From the NCBI RefSeq assembly GCF_028553805.1, contig NZ_CP067140.1, positions 3,761,001 to 3,825,000 on the forward strand: a stretch of DNA of 64,000 bases, read 5' to 3'. Positions 8,590-17,795 of this stretch are shown here, piece after piece. Position numbers and translations under genes: made by a program. A model generated the notes under the pieces. It saw only the letters and a program-made list of their open reading frames with translations. It was not told the DNA's origin and did no database searches. The DNA is from Paracoccus saliphilus (GTDB lineage Bacteria > Pseudomonadota > Alphaproteobacteria > Rhodobacterales > Rhodobacteraceae). How positions within the stretch are numbered: position 1 is the first letter of the stretch; every line of letters begins with the position of its first letter.

Positions 8590-9546
8590 TTACTTCACCC
8601 GATCAGAGCGGATTTCGTCCCAAGGGATTTCACCAGGTTCCGGATCGCTCCAGTGATCCTTGAAAATGCGCGGAGTTCGAACATCGTGGGTGGCCGTTTC
8701 TATGTAGTGAGGATTGCGCTTCAGAACGCGCATCGCGATCCGCTTGATTTCACGGCTGGCATCGTCCCTCCGCTGCGCATAACCGCCAAGGGCAGTCAGG
8801 AAGTGCTCTAGCTCCAATTGGGACCTGTTGTCGAAATAACCGGATTCGATCAGTTCGTCGAGCAGAGCAAAGGCCTGCGCGCGCGCTAGAGCGTCCACCG
8901 CATTGCCAGAATATTCTCCGCTGCTCTTGTCAACAACAGGCAGCCAAGGATCGGCGCCGGCTGCAAGTACCATGCGCAACCCTTCATAATTCTTCGATAG
9001 CGCAATGCCCTCGGGCAGCACAACGCGCAGACCGTGTAAGAGCTTTCCGTTTTCGTCGAGTCCCCCCGTGCCGTTCGGGTTACCGCCATGTTCCAAATAT
9101 GACGCGATCACCCTGTTGATACCGGGCTGATCCAGAATATCCCCCCCAGACAGGGTTAGGTAATAGACGAAATTCCGGTCTGATCCGCTTACCTTGTCAG
9201 GTATCGAGGTATCGGCCCCTGCTGCGAGAAGCGCATCAACTGCAGCAATATTACCTGCAGACAGAGCGTGAAACAGAAGTGTGATGTCCTTTCCATGGCG
9301 TTGATCGATCCGCTCGCCCAGCCAGGCGACATCGTCCAGTGCGATCTTATCACCCCATTCGATTTTTTGGGCGAGCTTGTGAATGTCCGGATCGTAATTC
9401 GGGTCTTCGCGTTGGAATAGACGATCAGCACGATACGCGGGTTCAGTCAAAAGTGCCTCCCTTAGCCAGTGTGGGGGGGAATGAAATACGAACGCGGTTC
9501 CAGCGACAAGGCAAAGCACCAGAACGAGATAGACCACCCGCCGCAT
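8590..9546 (-). CDS. ankyrin-repeat periplasmic protein, probable lipase immunity
   Basis: 318-aa protein with an N-terminal hydrophobic signal or anchor (VVYLVLVLCLVAGTAFVF) and ankyrin-type repeats: LLFHALSAGNIAAVDALLAA, then GADTSIPD around residues 90-120, and YEGLRMVLAAGADPWLP further on. Ankyrin proteins beside T6SS phospholipase effectors act as immunity proteins in the periplasm, and the signal fits that. I use the ATG at 9544-9546 rather than the TTG one codon earlier because it overlaps the vgrG stop as TGATG. The lipase ATG follows directly after its stop. Confidence 0.8.
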   Translation of the reverse strand: MRRVVYLVLVLCLVAGTAFVFHSPPHWLREALLTEPAYRADRLFQREDPNYDPDIHKLAQKIEWGDKIALDDVAWLGERIDQRHGKDITLLFHALSAGNIAAVDALLAAGADTSIPDKVSGSDRNFVYYLTLSGGDILDQPGINRVIASYLEHGGNPNGTGGLDENGKLLHGLRVVLPEGIALSKNYEGLRMVLAAGADPWLPVVDKSSGEYSGNAVDALARAQAFALLDELIESGYFDNRSQLELEHFLTALGGYAQRRDDASREIKRIAMRVLKRNPHYIETATHDVRTPRIFKDHWSDPEPGEIPWDEIRSDRVK

Positions 9547-11573
9547 CAATTGTTGATCTTCACGAAATCGGACAAAAGACGGAGCATTTGGTCCATATTA
9601 ACAATACCAACCTTGCCGTTCACCGTGATGTTTCCGCCCTTGTCCAACGTCACGACGCTTTGCCCGCATTTGAGAGTGATCTGCTCGCCGGCATCGAGGA
9701 TGAAGTTCTTACGGACGTCAATGTAATAACTTTCTCCCACCGAAGTTGATTTTACTTTAGCCAGCAATTCGGAGCCGTTACGGCCAATATTCGTATTGAT
9801 GTCGCGCTCGACCGCGACTTCCAGGTTTCCCGTGCCGCTGTCGCCGATAGTGCCTCCGATCATATCGGCAGTTCCGCCAATACCGTCCGTTGTGCGACTT
9901 GCATCTGCCGGGGTCAACTTTCCTCGATGACCGGGGCCGACCGAGATCCGCATATCGCCGCCTACGACCTGACTAAAGACGTTATGCACTTCGCTTCCCT
10001 TCGAGTCCCCAATACTTTCGACCTTATTGTAGTTCACTCGCTCGGTTCGGTGATGCTCGATTTTGGTGTTCATGTCGCGTTGTGCGTGGATGAAGACTTC
10101 TTCCTCATCCTTTTCGTCTTCAAAGCGAATTTCATTGAATCCCTGGCCATTATGCGTATCGGATTTAAACGTCGCTCGTGTCTTGCCTGCGGGCAATGAG
10201 TATGGAGGCTTGTTCTTGCCATTATAGACGCAACCAGTGACCAACGGTTTATCCGGATCGCCTTCCAGGAACTCAACAACCACCTCCATGCCGACCCGAG
10301 GGATCACCATTCCACCCCACCCGTTGCCGGCCCAGCTCTGCGAAACCCGACACCGCATTGAGTTCGCCTTGTTCAGGTCCCAGTGGAAACGTACGAGGAT
10401 CCTGCCATATTCATCGACATCTATCTCACCCTCCCCCACAACCATCGCAGTCTGCGGGCCGTAGACACGCGACAGGGGCGTACGTTTCGGCGGCACCATC
10501 GGCGCAGCATCCGGCATAAGCGTGTATGCTCCAGAATAACTGTAGCCGTCGCTTTCCTTGCCCCCGCTGCCATAGGCTTCGCTGATAAAGCTATGAGTAA
10601 CAGCAAGGCAGATATGGGTTTCCCCATAACCAGGAACCTTGTCTCCGGTAAGTTTCACGCGGTAGCCCGATGATAGACCAACGCAATCACCCACAGCCCG
10701 GATACGCTGATCAGCACCACGTTCCTGCCGCGTGCGCATGCGGGTGACAGGTTTTCCCGCTGCTTCGGTGGTATAGTCTCCAGGCCAATCATAGGCTTCG
10801 ATCTGCCCATAGGGATGCTGCGCATCCCCTAAATGCTCGGTCTCCATCTTTTGAAACGGCAGTTTGAAATTGTAATCAGTCTGGCGAACCGCCCCGGTCG
10901 TCAGGTTTCGTTCCGGCTTCCATTCCCAGAAATGCTCTCGATCATAGTTGTGATGGCCATCCGCTGGTCTGAACTCACGCTCTCCTATCACGTGGAGGTT
11001 AAGCTCCTCATCGGTTATCGCGAGCGTATGGCAGCCTACAACATGCCGAAAGTAGAAAGAGATGCCATGGCGCTCAAGCTGACGGCGGGCAAAGTCCAGA
11101 TCGGTTTCTGAATGTTGAACCGTATATTCTTGCACCGGGTATTCTCGAACCAATCTGATTTCAAATGCAGGGTCGCCAAGGCCAGCGTAATCGACGAGCA
11201 GTTCTCGCAAAATCTGATCAACGGTCTTATTGTGCCAGATGCGCATGTTGCGGCGTTTCCCGGCGAGCGCAATCCAAGGCTGAAGCCTCAGATTATAGCG
11301 ATACCCGTTTTCGCTGGCTCCCGCCCAACTCACATGCGTCACGATACCATCGAAACAACAGATACCATCCCGACCTTCGATCTCAACTGTGGCGTGCGTG
11401 CCCAGGAGGCTGTTGAAGTCTAGATCGTCTTTCGTGGAGAGCGCTTCTACCCGGTAATCAAACAAGTCGTTGAGCGCGTCCGTTCCCTCAAAACGTAGCA
11501 GGGCCAGCACGTTTTCGCCCAGAGATGTCGAAAGGCGGCCGAGCCGTCCGGCTTGTTTAAAAGGTACGTTCAT
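9546..11573 (-). CDS. vgrG: VgrG, type VI secretion spike protein
   Basis: 675-aa trimeric spike of the type VI system (gp27-gp5 fusion). The gp27-like part covers roughly residues 10-390 and includes RLGRLSTSLGENVLALLRFE and ERHGISFYFRH. The gp5 OB-fold is marked by RILVRFHWD and RCRVSQSWAGNGWG. A beta-helical C-terminus with repeated G-rich strands follows (QITLKCGQSVVTLDKGGNIT). The ATG at 11571-11573 is chosen because AGGA lies 5 bp ahead; two in-frame starts slightly upstream lack one. No extra catalytic domain is fused, so the downstream lipase is the likely cargo. Confidence 0.95.
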   Translation of the reverse strand: MNVPFKQAGRLGRLSTSLGENVLALLRFEGTDALNDLFDYRVEALSTKDDLDFNSLLGTHATVEIEGRDGICCFDGIVTHVSWAGASENGYRYNLRLQPWIALAGKRRNMRIWHNKTVDQILRELLVDYAGLGDPAFEIRLVREYPVQEYTVQHSETDLDFARRQLERHGISFYFRHVVGCHTLAITDEELNLHVIGEREFRPADGHHNYDREHFWEWKPERNLTTGAVRQTDYNFKLPFQKMETEHLGDAQHPYGQIEAYDWPGDYTTEAAGKPVTRMRTRQERGADQRIRAVGDCVGLSSGYRVKLTGDKVPGYGETHICLAVTHSFISEAYGSGGKESDGYSYSGAYTLMPDAAPMVPPKRTPLSRVYGPQTAMVVGEGEIDVDEYGRILVRFHWDLNKANSMRCRVSQSWAGNGWGGMVIPRVGMEVVVEFLEGDPDKPLVTGCVYNGKNKPPYSLPAGKTRATFKSDTHNGQGFNEIRFEDEKDEEEVFIHAQRDMNTKIEHHRTERVNYNKVESIGDSKGSEVHNVFSQVVGGDMRISVGPGHRGKLTPADASRTTDGIGGTADMIGGTIGDSGTGNLEVAVERDINTNIGRNGSELLAKVKSTSVGESYYIDVRKNFILDAGEQITLKCGQSVVTLDKGGNITVNGKVGIVNMDQMLRLLSDFVKINN

Positions 11574-11796
11574 AAAATTCCTAACAATCATCACGCGAGA
11601 AATGTGGCAGTCAAGATGGAGCGAAGTCGCGGATGAGTCCAGCCCAAGTTTTGCCCCCCAAGCATTGTCCGGTTCGCTGATAACAGATCATGGCGCTGCA
11701 AAGAGCTCTGCCACATTAGAAGGCCCCAATCAAACCTGCCTCAACCTCATCAACTCATGCATGCTCTGGATCGAATACTACCTGCCCTCACCCGCT

Positions 11797-12003
11797 TCAA
11801 TCCCCTTCACCTTCCGGCCACCACCCCACCGGATCGGCGATCCAGCGATTGATCTCGGATTCCCGCCAGCCGGCGCCATGGATGCTGATCCTGATCTGGG
11901 CCGGAAAGGTTCCTTCGGCGATCTTGCGGTAGATGGTGGAGCGGGACAGGCCGGTCCGGGCGAGGACGGTTTTCAGGCGGATGATACGATCTGGGTCCGG
12001 CAT
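11797..12003 (-). CDS. AlpA-family excisionase-like regulator
   Basis: 68-aa winged-helix protein of the AlpA/phage-type family. These activate integrase or excision genes of islands. Visible parts are the recognition helix TGLSRSTIYRKIAEGTFP and the wing/tail GWRESEINRWI. The ATG at 12001-12003 gives the standard length. It sits 120 bp after the end of traA on the same strand, so it probably belongs to the same mobile segment, although no integrase lies next to it. Confidence 0.85.
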   Translation of the reverse strand: MPDPDRIIRLKTVLARTGLSRSTIYRKIAEGTFPAQIRISIHGAGWRESEINRWIADPVGWWPEGEGD

Positions 12004-12123
12004 GGCCGTGCTGCCTTTTGCTGATAAATTCTGGTCCAGACAGGACAGGCAGAAACAAGCGCGCAAGAAGAATCATCGCCCCGTCGTATTGTGGCGCGGT
12101 ATGGGTGGCAAATCGGATGGGCC

Positions 12124-15100
12124 TCACAAGCCGAGCCCGCGCCCCCGACCGAGATCGATGCCGTGGTGGAAGGCCAGTTCTCTGCCAAGCCGGCGGCCCG
12201 ATTCGAACGCAATGCCGAGTTCCCGCTTGCGATTGGCCAGCAGGGATTCCAGTTGCGGATCGCGCTCCAGGCTCCTGGCCATCTCGCCCATTTCCGTCCG
12301 CGCGGCGTGATAGCCCGAGTAATCTCCCGCCGCATATCTCAGCTCAACGGCCCGGTCGAGTTTTTGCCAGCGGCTCACGAAGCGATCCGCGCGACGCTCA
12401 GGACTCGTGCGCAGCTCGGTTTCCAGTTGCAGCGCCCGCACGGAACGTCGAACCTGGCCTGTCGCCGCCTCGCGCGCGAGGTCCGGGTCCTTCCTATAAG
12501 CGGCCTCGGCGTCGTGCGCACCGAAGGGGCGCAGCTCCTCGAGGTGCTTCCGGGCTTCGCGCAGTGTCATCATCTGCTCCGGGCCGGCCTTGCCGCCCCG
12601 CTCCTGCGCCTCGAAGATCGTGTCGACGGCGCGGGCGTGCCGCACCAATGCCTGTGTGCGGGCGCGGCGCAGCGCCCGCTCCCGATCCTCGGAGGTCTCG
12701 TTCTCCGGTATATGGGGGTCCTGCCGCGCAAGCTCCGGACCCACCCTTCCCCTTTCCGGTTGCTGCCTGCCCTCAGAGCTATGCACATCGCCTCCGGCAG
12801 AGCGGGCGCCGTCGAACACCCCATCGATCCTGTCGCGGACCCTCTCCGGCACGAACTTGCGGATGACCTCGACGACACGCGCCCGGAAACTGATGCCGCG
12901 CCGCTCGGCATAGTCCTGCACCGGATCGCGCGGCTGATCATAGTCCAGGGCCATGTCCTTGGCCCGATCGCGCGACAGGGTTCGGATCAGCCGGTCGCGG
13001 CTGGCAAAATCATCCCGGCCGTAATGCAGATCCATCTGCTCGCGATGCCGCGACATTGCGACATAGCTGCCATGGGCGTCCAGCCCGGGTGTCGCCAGCA
13101 CATGGGTGCGGTCCACGGTCATGCCCTGTGCCTTGTGGATTGTGGCGGCATAGCCATGATCGATGCGGTTGTAATCCTTGAGGTCGAACGAGATGTCGGC
13201 CCCATTGTCGGTGCGCACCGACATGGATCGGCTGCTGACCTGCTCGATTGTTCCGAGCGTGCCGTTCTTCACGCCCAGCCCGCGTTCGTTTTGTAGGAAC
13301 ATCACGCGATCACCGCGGGCGAAGCGGCGCGCACCGCGCTCGACGGTTAGGTCCACATCCGCCCCCAGATCACCCGCCTCCCGCATTTTTTGTCGCGCGG
13401 CCTCGTTGAGTTCGCGCACCTCGGCATTGGTATGAGTGAGAATGATGCGGCTGGTATCTGGTGCCGCCTGCCGATCGCGATCCCAGCCGGTGATCAGGTC
13501 ATCGCGTGCCTGCCCCCGCGTCTGGGCCGCATGGACCATGTCTTGGCCGTCATAGGCGCGAATGGCGTCCCGGGTGCGACCGGTCGCCAGATCACGGGTG
13601 GCGTCCCTTTGCCAGCCCTCGCGCTGACGGCGTACCTCGCCAATCTCGATACCACCATGGCGTTCATGGAGCGAACGGAAGGCCGCGCCCGCCTCGATGG
13701 ATTGCAATTGCTGCGGATCGCCGACAAGCACGACTTTCGCCCCGCGTTCGGCGGCTTGAGACAGCACGCGCTCCAGCTGCCGCGTGCCGACCATGCCGGC
13801 TTCATCGAGCACCAGCACATCGCGGGCGGTGAGCAGATCGCGACCCTGCGCCCAACCATGTTCCATGCTGGCGATGGTGCGGGATGCAATGCATGAACCG
13901 CTTTCGAGATTCTCGGCCGCGATACCGGACAGGGCAACGCCGCGAACCTCATAGCCTGCCGCCTCCCAGGCCTCGCGTGCGACGCCCAGCATGGCGCTCT
14001 TGCCGGTCCCGGCATAGCCGACGACGATGCCGAGACCGCGCCCCTCCGTGACATGCGCCAGCGCGTCCCCCTGCTCGCCCGACAGGACCAACCCGCGCGT
14101 CGCGGCACGCGCCAGCGCACGTTCCCTGTCCCGGTCGCTGACCCCATGCAACTCCTTCTCCGCCATCAGCTCCGCCGCGCGATGCAGCCGCTGTTCGGCT
14201 TCGATCATGTCCCGCGTGGTGAAGCGGTCTTGGCCGCGCAAATCCTGGCCCAATTCGACAAGATCAGGAGACCGGCCCATTGCGCCCATGACCTCGTTGA
14301 ACTGATCAATGCTGTCGCTGTACCGGTGCGCAAAGCGCGCCATGTCACGGCGCGTGAAACTCGATTGCTGATGGGTGATCGCGTCCAGGGCGATGGACGG
14401 ATCGGCAATGATCCGTGCGCCGTTGTCGCGGGCGATCTCGCGATGCATCTCCGCGCGGTCGGCGGTGTCCATGCCTTCGATTTCTATACGTTGCGCCGAT
14501 GCGCCAATCTGAGTTTGCGGCTCCAGCGCGATGCCCTGCGCCTCCAGGCTGCGATGATCGATGCGGGCATCGATGTCGAGTTCCATCAGCCGTTCATTGA
14601 CGTGTTCGGCCCAGCGTTCGCGCCAGCGCTCAACCATCTCCGTGCGGTTCCAGTCGCGGTTCTTTTTGCCAAAACCACTCTCATCGACTTCGCGCATGGT
14701 GAGCATCACATGGGCATGGGGTTTGGGCATGCCATCTTCGACCACGTCCCAATGCACATTCAGATCAGCGACCATGCCCTGATCGACAAATTCGGACTGG
14801 GCGAAGTCACGGGCGAGTTCGGTGGCCTGCGCCTTGTTCATCTCGCGCGGGATGGCGAATTCCACCTCGCGGGCAAGCTGCGCGTCTTTCCGCAGTTCGA
14901 CGGCTTCGACATCGTTCCAGAGCCGTTCGCGGTCCTTCCAAATCTCCGGTGCGTTCTCCGGCAACAACACCTCGGAATGGACGACCCCGCGTTTCCTGGA
15001 AAAGTTCTGCTCGCGGTCGAGGCGGTTGTCGCGCAGACGTGCCCCCGCCCGATAGGCGGCCGCGGCCACCGCGCTGCGGCCCGTCTTGCGGGACATGATC

Positions 15101-15126
15101 TGAACGGAGAGGTGATAGATCGCCAT
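12124..15126 (-). CDS. traA: TraA conjugative relaxase-helicase (Ti type)
   Basis: 1000-aa MobQ-type relaxase of Ti and rhizobial plasmids. It nicks oriT, stays bound to the 5' end and unwinds the strand for transfer. The relaxase domain covers about residues 1-250, with probable nucleophile Tyr25 in AAAYRAG and the metal-binding PHAHVML at 136-142. A RecD-like helicase follows with Walker A GYAGTGKS at 370-377, Walker B LDEAGM at 440-445 and VGDPQQL. The last 250 residues are charged and helical. The length matches the family and the frame is intact. It is divergent from traCD with the oriT between them, as in Ti plasmids. TraG and pilus genes are missing, so it could only be mobilised by help in trans. 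Confidence 0.95.
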   Translation of the reverse strand: MAIYHLSVQIMSRKTGRSAVAAAAYRAGARLRDNRLDREQNFSRKRGVVHSEVLLPENAPEIWKDRERLWNDVEAVELRKDAQLAREVEFAIPREMNKAQATELARDFAQSEFVDQGMVADLNVHWDVVEDGMPKPHAHVMLTMREVDESGFGKKNRDWNRTEMVERWRERWAEHVNERLMELDIDARIDHRSLEAQGIALEPQTQIGASAQRIEIEGMDTADRAEMHREIARDNGARIIADPSIALDAITHQQSSFTRRDMARFAHRYSDSIDQFNEVMGAMGRSPDLVELGQDLRGQDRFTTRDMIEAEQRLHRAAELMAEKELHGVSDRDRERALARAATRGLVLSGEQGDALAHVTEGRGLGIVVGYAGTGKSAMLGVAREAWEAAGYEVRGVALSGIAAENLESGSCIASRTIASMEHGWAQGRDLLTARDVLVLDEAGMVGTRQLERVLSQAAERGAKVVLVGDPQQLQSIEAGAAFRSLHERHGGIEIGEVRRQREGWQRDATRDLATGRTRDAIRAYDGQDMVHAAQTRGQARDDLITGWDRDRQAAPDTSRIILTHTNAEVRELNEAARQKMREAGDLGADVDLTVERGARRFARGDRVMFLQNERGLGVKNGTLGTIEQVSSRSMSVRTDNGADISFDLKDYNRIDHGYAATIHKAQGMTVDRTHVLATPGLDAHGSYVAMSRHREQMDLHYGRDDFASRDRLIRTLSRDRAKDMALDYDQPRDPVQDYAERRGISFRARVVEVIRKFVPERVRDRIDGVFDGARSAGGDVHSSEGRQQPERGRVGPELARQDPHIPENETSEDRERALRRARTQALVRHARAVDTIFEAQERGGKAGPEQMMTLREARKHLEELRPFGAHDAEAAYRKDPDLAREAATGQVRRSVRALQLETELRTSPERRADRFVSRWQKLDRAVELRYAAGDYSGYHAARTEMGEMARSLERDPQLESLLANRKRELGIAFESGRRLGRELAFHHGIDLGRGRGLGL

Positions 15127-15166
15127 GATGGCAGGTGATCTATGCCGTCTCGGCGCATGTCGGAAC

Positions 15167-15185
15167 GACGTATAAGCGCGCCCTT
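15167..15185. other. oriT: oriT nick region (RSF1010/Ti, Q type)
   Basis: GACGTATAAGCGCGCCCTT lies between the divergent traA and traC genes. From memory, the RSF1010 nick core is TAAGTGCGCCCT (11 of 12 match here), and the Ti plasmid oriT contains a near-identical GACGTATAA...GCGCCCTT. Position and sequence both match the oriT expected for this relaxase family. Confidence 0.75.
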
Positions 15186-15298
15186 CCTCGAAAAATTCTC
15201 GGGCGGGACCGGGCCGTCCCGCAGCGTCTCGCCGACCCTACAGCCTTCTGGCGGGGGCGCCGTTATCATTGTTCCATCGGCAATTCATGGAGGACAAG

Positions 15299-15625
15299 AT
15301 GCGCAAACCACGGAATTTCGATGCGGAACTGAAGGCGCTGGAGGCGAAGGCCAAGGAACTCAAAGCCCGCAAAGTGCAGCAGCTCGGCGAGTTGGTCATC
15401 GCCACCGGGACGGATGCGCTCAGTGCCGAGGAACTGGCGGGTGCGCTGGTCGCGCTGGCGGAAATCACCGATACTGGGAAAAAGGAGGCATGGGCAAAAC
15501 GCGGGGCCGCGTTCTTTCGCAGCAAATCGCGGCGATCTGCGAAAGCGCCTGACCGCGACGGCGGCAGCGATCAAACACAACCGGGCGGCGCGCAACCGGC
15601 ATCAGGCGGCGCGGGCGCGGCGTGA
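15299..15625 (+). CDS. traC: TraC-like conjugal transfer protein
   Basis: 108-aa accessory protein of Ti-type relaxosomes. It has a long charged N-terminal helix (FDAELKALEAKAKELKARKV), then LGELVIATGTDALSAEELAG and the family ending EAWAKRGAAFFR. The tail after residue 75 is low-complexity Gly/Ala/Gln. The ATG at 15299 follows GGAGG by 5 bp. traD begins 1 bp after its stop, so the two are one operon driven from the oriT region. Confidence 0.85.
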   Translation: MRKPRNFDAELKALEAKAKELKARKVQQLGELVIATGTDALSAEELAGALVALAEITDTGKKEAWAKRGAAFFRSKSRRSAKAPDRDGGSDQTQPGGAQPASGGAGAA

Positions 15626-15626
15626 C

Positions 15627-15893
15627 ATGCGGTCCTGGCAGGTCGAGCGCCGCAAGCGCACACGGCATCTGATCGAACTCGGTGGTCTCGTGGTCAAGGC
15701 GGGCATCGTGGACCTGACCGGCGATGATCGCGCCATGATCCTCGGCGCGCTGATCTGGATGGCGGAGAAACTTAAGAGCGAGGATGGTGAACGGGCGCGG
15801 GAACTGTGGAGCGGAATGGGGAAAGAGGGGTTCGAAGCGGAACGGACGCCAGATGCGCCAACCACCTCGCGGCTGCAACAGGATCAAGCGTGA
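15627..15893 (+). CDS. traD: TraD-like conjugal transfer protein (Ti type)
   Basis: 88-aa small basic protein, unrelated to F-plasmid TraD. The family core RKRTRHLIELGGLVVKAGIV, then LTGDDRAMILGAL, is clear. In Ti plasmids TraC, TraD and TraG are encoded together and assist relaxosome-coupling protein contact. The frame is open for 71 codons upstream inside traC, but only the ATG at 15627 gives the family start. The expected next gene, traG (coupling protein), is absent: 15894-16293 holds no recognisable gene. The transfer region therefore ends abruptly here. Confidence 0.8.
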   Translation: MRSWQVERRKRTRHLIELGGLVVKAGIVDLTGDDRAMILGALIWMAEKLKSEDGERARELWSGMGKEGFEAERTPDAPTTSRLQQDQA

Positions 15894-16293
15894 CCAATGG
15901 CGGGCAGCGCGGAGACATCGACTATCGCAACACTGTCCGCCATCACGCGGCTTTCTCCATTACTGTTTGGTCCTGCGTGTCGGTTAAACATCTGGCACTG
16001 CCGACTCTTGTCGCTTTTCATAGCTAAGTTCAGCACTTGGCGTTGATTTCGTTGACATGCCTCTGTCATAAAAAGCTTCAAGACTGGTTATAGAGCACAG
16101 TTCAGTTCGCTGCATTTCCGTCGGCGTGCAGTTCAGCAAGTTCAAAGAGGCCGTTCTCTTATAGGCTGCTTCCTAACTGGCGTTGATAGGGCACAAACTT
16201 GGCGGCAACGGAAAGATTCAGGACGACACCAACCAAGAAGCCGAGCGCATCCACGGCGCTCGGCTATTTGATCCCAACCATTAAAATGAATGG
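15894..16293. other. intergenic, traG position empty
   Basis: About 400 bp with no recognised gene. This is where traG would normally begin. No IS end or traG fragment was recognised. Confidence 0.4.
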
Positions 16294-16686
16294 TTACTGC
16301 TGTGGGGTATGCTGCATGACCGCATCTCCAACTGCCTGACACACCCCTTCAGCAGTTCCCCCTTGCTGGGCCGCGAAATCCTCCAGAGACATTTCCTGAC
16401 CGGGCATGTCTATTGTGCCATCAAGACCACGTTGTTCTGCGGCTTCCCCTGCTTCGACATCTCCGTCAGGCAGTGTCGCAAGCACGTCGAGTTGCGCCGC
16501 AACGGCCTCTGCCCCGACAAAACCTTGCTCTTCACAATGTTTAAGGATGCCGAGTTGATTGCGAATTGCGAGGTAAGCCTGCTCCATTTCAGCTTCGGTC
16601 ATTTCAGGAGCCTGTGCTGCCTCTTGAGCAAAGCCCATGGTGCTGCTCATCATGATAGTTGATGCAACGATGATACTACGGATCAT
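16294..16686 (-). CDS. small secreted protein, Rhodobacterales family
   Basis: 130-aa exported protein. It has a signal peptide with a typical cleavage site (MGFAQEAA), then a helical domain with two conserved Cys (KHCEEQG, GVCQAVG) that could pair in the periplasm. Its landmarks AIRNQLGILKHCEEQGFVG and LEDFAAQQGGTAEGVC match a small Rhodobacterales family that databases, as I remember, label pore-forming ESAT-6 family. That label is doubtful and real function is unknown. It appears monocistronic. Its presence supports the taxonomic guess. Confidence 0.75.
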   Translation of the reverse strand: MIRSIIVASTIMMSSTMGFAQEAAQAPEMTEAEMEQAYLAIRNQLGILKHCEEQGFVGAEAVAAQLDVLATLPDGDVEAGEAAEQRGLDGTIDMPGQEMSLEDFAAQQGGTAEGVCQAVGDAVMQHTPQQ

Positions 16687-17204
16687 ATTCTGGATACTCC
16701 TATGCCATTTTGACCTCGAACAGAGGTATGGTCGCGCCTAACACGCGCGCCTTGAAATGGCAGGGTAACTATCCAGTTATCCAGGAATCCGGCATTTCCC
16801 CGCTGATTGTGCGTAGATCTTTCGATGCTTCGAGATAGCCGCGATATAAGGCATCAGGTTTTACTGGCCGGATTGCATCTGCCTAATGGCGAATACGGTG
16901 AAGTGTATGCCGACGGAATTGTGTCGCCCGTCAATTCCAGATCGCCCCACCTCCTGTAATATTCTGAACTTATTTATGAAAAAGATAAAAAGGGCCAACC
17001 CGGCAGCGGGCTTGGGGAATCAGGTGGCTTGGGGTAGCTGTGCGGGAGCCTTCACTTCATGCTCTGAGGAAGGCTTGGGGTCGGTGGACTTTGTTAACTG
17101 GCCCGCCGGCCCCACCTGAGTTGGCCTCCGTTTCACCGGACACCCAAGCGGTTCCGATTGCGCCCATGACGGCCATGCTGCTGCGATCTATTGTTTTTGG
17201 GTGA
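16687..17204. other. intergenic, possible IS-end remnant
   Basis: About 520 bp without a convincing gene. At 17121-17142 there is a TTGGCCTCCGTTTCACCGG motif that nearly recurs at 46021-46042. It may be a leftover IS terminus. Confidence 0.3.
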
Positions 17205-17618
17205 TCACTTGAGTGTGGCATCAAACTCGAAGATAGAAGGGTCTTGGTCGCTCGTCGGCGGGATAACCGCGATCTGTGCGTTGAGGATACCAGAACCCGA
17301 GAACTCAATTATTGAGGCCACGGTTTCAACCTCGATCTGTCGGACAATGTAACCACCTTCCATCAAATCCTCTTCCCATTCTTTCATGAGTTCGTCGGGA
17401 TCTCTCGAGGTTCTGAACGAGAACATGCGGATCGTCGAGCCGACGGCCCTATCCGTCAGAACCTCCATATCGGAGGGCAGATCGAGAACATCCGGCAACC
17501 ACTCCTGTGGAGCCCCCTCCGCGTAAAGGACTACTGTCGAAACCAACGACAACAACACAGCGATCTGCGTATTCCGCAGCCAGCCGCGCAGGTTTCTGAA
17601 AGAAGCCTGTAGTGACAT
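17205..17618 (-). CDS. hypothetical secreted protein
   Basis: 137-aa protein of unknown function. The N-terminus has a hydrophobic stretch (QIAVLLSLVSTVVLYAEGAP) that serves as signal peptide or anchor. The mature part has an acidic helix (DPDELMKEWEEDLMEGGYIV) and beta-rich flanks. I start at the ATG at 17616-17618; an upstream in-frame ATG would add 21 unlike residues. The ribosome site is weak. It is not in an operon; corC lies 177 bp further along on the same strand in the opposite direction of reading order, so no link can be drawn. Confidence 0.6.
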   Translation of the reverse strand: MSLQASFRNLRGWLRNTQIAVLLSLVSTVVLYAEGAPQEWLPDVLDLPSDMEVLTDRAVGSTIRMFSFRTSRDPDELMKEWEEDLMEGGYIVRQIEVETVASIIEFSGSGILNAQIAVIPPTSDQDPSIFEFDATLK

Positions 17619-17795
17619 GTATGAACTGCTATAATGCGGGAAGACGGTGCCAACAGAATCAGAACAGAGTATCAGAGTCATATTAAAGCCTTATATCACC
17701 TTAAGCGGGACGGCCTATTCCTGGGGAAAATGACACTGGAAAGACCTCCTTGAAAGCAGCCTTGTGATCGATCGCCGCGGCGGGAACCATCACTT

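Noticed and set aside
12091..13296. Plus-strand frame of 401 codons, and another at 14053-15138
   Set aside because: Both are antisense to traA, whose motifs are complete; no family resemblance.
16886..17119. Small plus-strand gene of 77 codons
   Set aside because: No ribosome site, odd composition and no recognisable domain; it lies in a debris region.
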